Positions 59,164 through 64,000 of a stretch of 64,000 bases of DNA are shown here, one piece after another. Under the pieces are notes generated by a model, which searched no databases, was not told the DNA's origin, and saw nothing but the letters and a program-made list of their open reading frames with translations. The stretch spans positions 62,001 through 126,000 of the forward strand of contig NZ_JAQQKW010000005.1 in the NCBI RefSeq assembly GCF_028550395.1, given 5' to 3'. Made by a program: the position numbers and the translations under genes. Position 1 is the stretch's first letter. Each line of letters starts with the position of its first letter. This DNA comes from Asticcacaulis currens (GTDB lineage: Bacteria > Pseudomonadota > Alphaproteobacteria > Caulobacterales > Caulobacteraceae).

Positions 59164-59350
59164 CTTAATGAATAGTTACCCGATAACTTGAGTCGCGCCG
59201 TTTTGAAGGGCTTTTCGAGATAAATTTTAACAAAAGTTACCCATTGATGAATCTTTGAGCCCGGAAACGAATCGCCTCACCCCTGCCCTCGCAAAAACAG
59301 CCCAAATTACGGCCACTTATGCACAGAAGATTAATCCGGAATCAGGAATC
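59164..59350 (-). promoter_or_regulatory. ftsZ control region: GANTC cluster and CtrA-like box
   Basis: In the 419-base gap between ftsA and ftsZ are five GANTC sites (59189, 59249, 59269, 59339, 59346), the target of the CcrM methylase, and TTAA-N7-TTAC at 59164-59178, one base off the CtrA consensus. Caulobacter ftsZ is governed by both systems. Confidence 0.6.
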
Positions 59351-59465
59351 CTTACCCCTGCCTTAACGCGCGCATCATGCAGCTGCATGCCGCCCAAACG
59401 CAAACGGGACGCCCGCAGGCGCCCCGTCAAAATTGTGGATTTTTTTATCTTGAACGGGCAACCGG

Positions 59466-60824
59466 TTACAGATTCTGCTTCAGCCACTCCACCACACGAC
59501 TGACCACGTGACCCTTGGCGGCGCTGGGCGCGTCCTTGGGCGACAGGCGGGCGGTCATGATCTTGCGCGCCGGGACCACATCGCGCGGTCCATAAAGCGT
59601 GCGCAGGATCACCCCGGCGCAGGCGGCAAAGGCCGGTCCGGCGGCGGCATCGGCCAGATGCGGTACGCGCTTGGGCTTGCCCAGACGGACCGGGCGGTCG
59701 AACACGCGGATGGCCAGTTCGCGCACACCCGCCAGTTGCGACGCGCCACCGGTCAGGACGATACCCGCGCCGGGGTCGATCGGCACGCCCGATGCTTTCA
59801 GCTTTTCGCGCAGCAATTCGAAGGTTTCCTCGACGCGCGGCGCAATAATGCCTTTGAGGATCGAGCGCGGCACCGAGATCGGCGGGGCTCCGGCATCATC
59901 ACCACGCGGCGGGGCTTCGACCATTTCGCGGTCTTCGTTGGACGAGGCGATGGCGGAACCGTGCAGCGTCTTGACGCGCTCAGCGCCGACGAGCGTGGTG
60001 GACAAGCCGCGCGCAATGTCAGCCGTGACGTGGCTGCCGCCCACATTCAGGCAATCGACATGCACCAGTGCGCCGCCATAGAAGACCGCCGCCGTGGTGC
60101 ACGAAGCCCCCATGTCGATGCAGATACAGCCCAGCTCCTTCTCGTCTTCTTCCAGCGCTGCGACGGCCGCCGCCAGAGGCGCGGAGACAATGGCCTGCAC
60201 CTCAAGGTGCGCCATGCCGACGCACTGCATGATATTGTTAAAGACGTTTTCGTCGATGGTGACGACCAGCAATTCAAGGCCCAGTGTACGACCCGTCAGG
60301 TTGCGCGGATCGCGCACACCGCTGTGGCCATCGACAGCCCAGCTTACCGGCAGGAGGTGGATGGGGCGACGATTGGGGAAGCGGACCTGCGCCAGGCCCG
60401 AAGCGATGGCGCGGTTGAGATCATCATCCGAGATCGGTTTCACACCGACCGACACCTGAGCGAAGACGCGATGCGACGCGGTCTGCGCCCCCGGCACAGA
60501 AACGCGCACCCCCTGCACCGACACATTGGCCATGGCTTCGGCGCGCTCGACCGCCTGAGCGATGGCGGTGGCGGCGGCTTCCATGTCGATAATATTGCCC
60601 GCGCGTACACCGCGCGACTGTACGAAGCCGACGCCGGCCACACGGATCGAATGGTCGGCGCTGCGCACGCCGTCCGGCTTCATGATGAAGCAGCCGATCT
60701 TCGAAGCGCCCAGATCCAGAGACGCGACGACGCCCGGCGTCACCGCCATCACGCCGGGCTGACGCGAGGCGGCTTCGACGTGACGCCCTTCTTTGGCCAG
60801 TTTGCGATCTTCAAGACGCGACAT
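59466..60824 (-). CDS. ftsA: cell division protein FtsA
   Basis: 452 residues, actin-like: SLDLGASKIGCFI, CIDMGASCTTAAVF and VLTGGASQLAGV are the nucleotide motifs; the tail VSRVVEWLKQNL is the membrane-targeting amphipathic helix. Tethers FtsZ. The N-terminal 25 residues before the fold are extra. Confidence 0.96.
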   Translation of the reverse strand: MSRLEDRKLAKEGRHVEAASRQPGVMAVTPGVVASLDLGASKIGCFIMKPDGVRSADHSIRVAGVGFVQSRGVRAGNIIDMEAAATAIAQAVERAEAMANVSVQGVRVSVPGAQTASHRVFAQVSVGVKPISDDDLNRAIASGLAQVRFPNRRPIHLLPVSWAVDGHSGVRDPRNLTGRTLGLELLVVTIDENVFNNIMQCVGMAHLEVQAIVSAPLAAAVAALEEDEKELGCICIDMGASCTTAAVFYGGALVHVDCLNVGGSHVTADIARGLSTTLVGAERVKTLHGSAIASSNEDREMVEAPPRGDDAGAPPISVPRSILKGIIAPRVEETFELLREKLKASGVPIDPGAGIVLTGGASQLAGVRELAIRVFDRPVRLGKPKRVPHLADAAAGPAFAACAGVILRTLYGPRDVVPARKIMTARLSPKDAPSAAKGHVVSRVVEWLKQNL

Positions 60825-60836
60825 TGACGGAGAACC

Positions 60837-61721
60837 TTAAGCTGCGGGGGCGGTTTCGAACGGCTTGACGACCAGAGCATTGGGATCGGTCAGATCAATG
60901 ACCGCCAACCCCTGATCGAGGATACGCTGCTGGCTGATCAGCCCGTCGAGGCGGTTGAGGGCCTCATCCTGATCCAGCGCCGGCAACTTGATAATGGTGT
61001 TGTTTTTCAGACGTATGTCCCAGCGGCGCGTATCGACGCGCACCAGCGCCCAGACGCGCGACATCAGCTCCGGCCGCGCCTGCATCAGGCGCAAGATGTC
61101 ACCACTGGCGGCATTGGCCTGTTCGCCAACCACCAGGGGCAGGTCGAGGAAGTTGCCGGAACGCGCCTCCGGAATGACCTTGCCCGTATCGTCGATGACA
61201 TAGGTCTTGTTCTGGTACTGCCACACCGCCAGACGCGGACGTTCCACGACGCTGATGATCAGTTGATCCGGTAACTGACGACGCACCACCGCAGACTTCA
61301 CCCAGCCCACGGATTCCACATCGGCCTTCACCTTGTTGAGGTCCATCAGGGCCAGCGGCTGACCGCGCTGAAAACGCATCGCCTTGCGAATGTCGTCACG
61401 CGCCACGTCAGAGACGCCTTGCAGGCGGACATTCTGAAGATTGATACCGATGGAGGCGATACGCGCATCGGTAAAATTGACCAGACCCGTGCGCAGGGCT
61501 TCGGCGCGCCCACCGGTCAGCAGAACCACGGCCATCAGGCCCGCCGCCCCCAGAAACCCCAGCCACGCCGTCAGCTCACTGGGCATAGCTACGCCGCCGA
61601 TCAGAGCGAACTTCCCGGCCTCAGCCTTGCGCCCGCCGCGCGCACGCGGGGCCGCCTGACGGGGGGACGCTTTCGATACCGGGGCCGCTTGACGGCGCCC
61701 GCCTCTGACGACGGCTGGCAT
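60837..61721 (-). CDS. ftsQ: cell division protein FtsQ
   Basis: 294 residues: basic cytoplasmic tail, one membrane helix (AWLGFLGAAGLMAVVLLTGG), POTRA (LQNVRLQGVSDVARDDI) and beta domain. Recruits FtsL/FtsB. Twelve bases separate it from ftsA. The usual ddl/murB upstream are absent. Confidence 0.93.
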   Translation of the reverse strand: MPAVVRGGRRQAAPVSKASPRQAAPRARGGRKAEAGKFALIGGVAMPSELTAWLGFLGAAGLMAVVLLTGGRAEALRTGLVNFTDARIASIGINLQNVRLQGVSDVARDDIRKAMRFQRGQPLALMDLNKVKADVESVGWVKSAVVRRQLPDQLIISVVERPRLAVWQYQNKTYVIDDTGKVIPEARSGNFLDLPLVVGEQANAASGDILRLMQARPELMSRVWALVRVDTRRWDIRLKNNTIIKLPALDQDEALNRLDGLISQQRILDQGLAVIDLTDPNALVVKPFETAPAA

Positions 61722-61864
61722 ATTCTGTCCTCGTGATCGTCCGCCCAGTCAGGGCCGGTGGCGCTTCAGCCGCCCGGAACACGGACGCGCCCTGCGGTTC
61801 TTTGAACCGGTACGGCAGTGCCCTAAAGACAGGAGGCTGAGAGGATCAATAGACCCCAACAACC

Positions 61865-61909
61865 TTAACGATCCGCTAACGAATGCCTGTTCGGGCAGGT
61901 TTTCGTTAG
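61865..61909 (-). promoter_or_regulatory. CtrA-like box and hairpin before ftsQ
   Basis: TTAA-N7-CTAA (61865-61879) lies in the 397-base gap between ftsQ and the dioxygenase gene, one base off the CtrA consensus; it overlaps a stem CTAACGAATGCCTG...CAGGTTTTCGTTAG (61876-61909). No other gene was seen in this gap. Confidence 0.45.
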
Positions 61910-62118
61910 GCATATTTTGGGGATAGCCTCAAATGCGACGGCGCTTACCAGTGATTGTCTGAATCTGACACGCCGGGTATAGATAACACGATGAATATGT
62001 TTGCTTTCCCCTTGGTCCGCGACCTGGCCTGATCCGCGTCCCGGCGCGCCACTTCAGGGTGATATTCGGCCCGTCTGAGCGTTTGTGCCTGCGTGCATCC
62101 CCCTCCCGAAGGCTTAAC

Positions 62119-62898
62119 ATGTCTGCACCTTCTTACCGCACCTTCAACGACGCGCAGATCACGCAATTCATCCGCCAAGGCTTCCTCTGTCTTGAGGGCG
62201 CTTTTCCGTCCTCACTGGCGGAAGAGGCGCGACGCATCCTGTGGGCCGCGACGGGGTGTGACCCGCATCGGCCTGAGCATTGGACGCGCCCCGTCGTCCG
62301 GCTGCGGCACTTCACAGATGCGCCCTTTACCGCTGCCGCCAATACGTTGCGCCTGCACACCGCCTTCGATCAACTGATTGGTCCCGGTCGCTGGCATCCT
62401 CCGGCGGGACTTGGCACCTTTCCGGTGCGATTCCCTTCGCCGGAGGTGCCGCCGGATGTCGGCTGGCACATAGACGTCAGTTTTGGCACCGAACATCCGG
62501 ATTTTCTGCAATGGCGCGCCAATGTTCAGTCCCGTGGCCGGGCCCTGCTGATGCTTTTCCTGTTTTCGGACGTGGATGAGGCCGACGCGCCGACGCGTAT
62601 TCGCGCCGGTTCACACCTCGGCATTGCGCGGCGGCTGGCCCCGGCGGGCGAGGCAGGCCTGACCCTGGGTGAACTGGCATCGACGGGCTTTGCAGAGTCC
62701 GCCGACTGCGAGGAGGTTCTGGCCACAGGGGCAGCCGGGACGGTCTATCTGTGCCATCCCTTTCTTGTGCATTCCGCGCAACCCCACCGAGGCAGCCAGC
62801 CCCGGTTTATGGCCCAGCCTCCGCTGCTGCCCACGGTGCCTCTGAGCCCCGACGGGCCATCGCCGGTTGAACAGGCGATCGCTCTGGCCCTCACGTAA
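62119..62898 (+). CDS. phytanoyl-CoA dioxygenase (PhyH) family protein
   Basis: 259 residues from ATG 62119 with GAAGG six bases upstream. Fe(II)/2-oxoglutarate facial triad: His and Asp in GWHIDVSFG and the distal His in HPFLVHSAQPH; the following Arg in QPRFMAQ would bind 2-oxoglutarate. Substrate unknown. Between ftsQ and ftsH, an unusual place for such a gene. Confidence 0.85.
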   Translation: MSAPSYRTFNDAQITQFIRQGFLCLEGAFPSSLAEEARRILWAATGCDPHRPEHWTRPVVRLRHFTDAPFTAAANTLRLHTAFDQLIGPGRWHPPAGLGTFPVRFPSPEVPPDVGWHIDVSFGTEHPDFLQWRANVQSRGRALLMLFLFSDVDEADAPTRIRAGSHLGIARRLAPAGEAGLTLGELASTGFAESADCEEVLATGAAGTVYLCHPFLVHSAQPHRGSQPRFMAQPPLLPTVPLSPDGPSPVEQAIALALT

Positions 62899-62930
62899 AA
62901 AGGCCCGTGCGGTGTGCACGGGCCTTTTTA
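62897..62930. terminator. bidirectional terminator
   Basis: AAAAAGGCCCGTGC-GGTGT-GCACGGGCCTTTTT between the dioxygenase and ftsH ends; the arm starts in the dioxygenase stop codon. Confidence 0.93.
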
Positions 62931-62947
62931 AGGACGGGCTGATTGGG

Positions 62948-64000
62948 TCAGGCCCCTTCCTTGACCTCCGGCACTACGGTCTCCGGCAGAGGCTCCGGAT
63001 CATCGGTCGTCGGCACTGCCAGACGGGTGGTGTTTTCGATCAGGATGCCCGTGTCTTCATCGCGGACGATCTCTTCGCCACGCAGGACCTTTTCGATCTC
63101 TTCGCCGCTCAGGGTTTCGACCTCCAGCAGGGTCTTCGCCAGACGATGCAGATTGTCGAGATTTTCGGTCAGGATGCGTTTGGCCTCGTCATAGCCGCTC
63201 TGCACCAGACGCTTGACCTCGCCATCAATGGTCTGAGCCGTCGATTCCGACACGTCGCGGCCAAAGGCCCCATGCTCGTCCTCAGCGTCCTTGTAGTTGA
63301 CCAGGCCCAGCGCGTCCGAATAGCCCCAGCGCGTGACCATAGCCTTGGCCAGACGGGTCGCCTGCTGGATATCCGATGAGGCACCCGACGTGATCTGATC
63401 CTTGCCGAAGATCAGTTCTTCGGCGACACGGCCGGCCATCAGGATGGCCAGACGCGAGGTCATCTGCACATAGTTCTGCGAATAGCGGTCGCCTTCCGGC
63501 AATTGCATGACCATACCCAGCGCACGGCCGCGCGGAATAATGGTCGCCTTGTGCACCGGATCGGCTTCGGGAGCCTTGAGCGCCACAATGGCGTGACCGC
63601 CTTCGTGATAGGCCGTCAGCTTCTTTTCGGCTTCGGACATGGCCATCGAGCGGCGTTCAGCCCCCATCAGCACCTTGTCCTTGGCGTCTTCAAAATCCTT
63701 CATGGTGACCAGCTTGCGGTCCTTGCGCGCCGCCATCAGAGCCGCTTCGTTGACCAGATTAGCCAGATCGGCCCCGGAGAAGCCCGGCGTACCGCGCGCC
63801 ACCACCTTGACATCGACATCGACGGCCAATGGCACATTGCGCATGTGCACGCGCAGGATGGCTTCGCGACCGGTCAGGTCGGGGTTCGGCACCGTCACCT
63901 GACGATCGAAGCGGCCCGGACGCAGCAGGGCCGAGTCAAGCACATCCGGACGGTTGGTCGCGGCGATGATGATAATGCCTTCCTGAGCCTCAAAGCCGTC
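62948..64000 (-). CDS. ftsH: ATP-dependent zinc metalloprotease FtsH (3' part)
   Basis: 351 codons, open at the window edge, so the N-terminal membrane part and Walker A lie outside. Visible: [20 protein letters not shown] of the AAA second region of homology, zinc HEXXH in [12 protein letters not shown] and the late Asp/Glu ligand region. Degrades membrane and regulatory proteins. C-terminal tail is acidic. Confidence 0.96.
   Translation of the reverse strand, partial: DGFEAQEGIIIIAATNRPDVLDSALLRPGRFDRQVTVPNPDLTGREAILRVHMRNVPLAVDVDVKVVARGTPGFSGADLANLVNEAALMAARKDRKLVTMKDFEDAKDKVLMGAERRSMAMSEAEKKLTAYHEGGHAIVALKAPEADPVHKATIIPRGRALGMVMQLPEGDRYSQNYVQMTSRLAILMAGRVAEELIFGKDQITSGASSDIQQATRLAKAMVTRWGYSDALGLVNYKDAEDEHGAFGRDVSESTAQTIDGEVKRLVQSGYDEAKRILTENLDNLHRLAKTLLEVETLSGEEIEKVLRGEEIVRDEDTGILIENTTRLAVPTTDDPEPLPETVVPEVKEGA

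Noticed and set aside
57376-59175. A 599-codon plus-strand open frame over ftsZ
   Set aside because: Shadow of ftsZ, produced by its repetitive Pro/Gln linker; no domains.

Overview
The window is about 64 kb of GC-rich chromosome from an alphaproteobacterium of the Caulobacterales, most like Asticcacaulis or a relative. This is an inference from gene content and regulation: ZauP-ZapA, an FtsZ with a very long Pro/Gln-rich linker, a GAAC-N7-GAAC LexA operator, clustered GANTC (CcrM) sites before ftsZ, CtrA-like boxes before ftsQ and ftsZ, and the gap-pgk-fba order. There is no plasmid, prophage, insertion sequence or CRISPR array; this is core chromosome with short palindromic repeats between genes.

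Layout. 1-6.5 kb: a hydrolase, a gamma-glutamyltransferase-family enzyme, an epimerase-like protein, a Y-family DNA polymerase with an SOS box at its start, and an MFS exporter. 6.5-11.7 kb: repeats, tRNA-Arg(ACG), a chemotaxis receptor, a second gamma-glutamyltransferase (lipoprotein) and a CobB sirtuin. 11.8-18.5 kb: the rod-shape operon mreB-mreC-mreD-mrdA-rodA, all on the minus strand. 18.7-27.5 kb: a TVP38-type membrane protein, yebC, a YmdB-type phosphoesterase, fau, an Alx/TerC transporter under a yybP-ykoY riboswitch, a candidate 6S RNA, a GH3 beta-glucosidase, and the zauP-zapA division pair. 27.6-31.9 kb: transketolase, a cold-shock protein, and two 16S rRNA modification enzymes. 31.9-34.9 kb: an EF-hand secreted protein divergent from a two-component system. 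35-39.6 kb: gap, pgk, class II fba, and a small heat-shock protein with a ROSE-like thermometer. 39.7-46 kb: a WYL regulator, a MetC-like lyase and a sulfate ABC importer. 46.6-51.2 kb: a cobalamin riboswitch with BtuB, and an aminopeptidase P. 51.2-64 kb: ligA, recN, bamD, lpxC, ftsZ, ftsA, ftsQ, a PhyH-type dioxygenase and the 3' part of ftsH, which runs off the window.

The window joins cell-shape (Mre/RodA/PBP2), division (FtsQAZ, ZapA/ZauP) and envelope (LpxC, BamD) modules with central carbon and sulfur uptake. Its most rewarding feature is the density of cis-regulatory structure: two riboswitches, a ROSE-like thermometer, an SOS operator, cell-cycle boxes, a possible 6S RNA, and several families of paired palindromes, one of which shows compensatory base changes between copies. 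No clearly new multi-gene system was found; the best candidates for undescribed biology are the covarying triple-hairpin repeat, the tandem twin hairpins at 9.0-9.2 kb, and the EF-hand/two-component locus.
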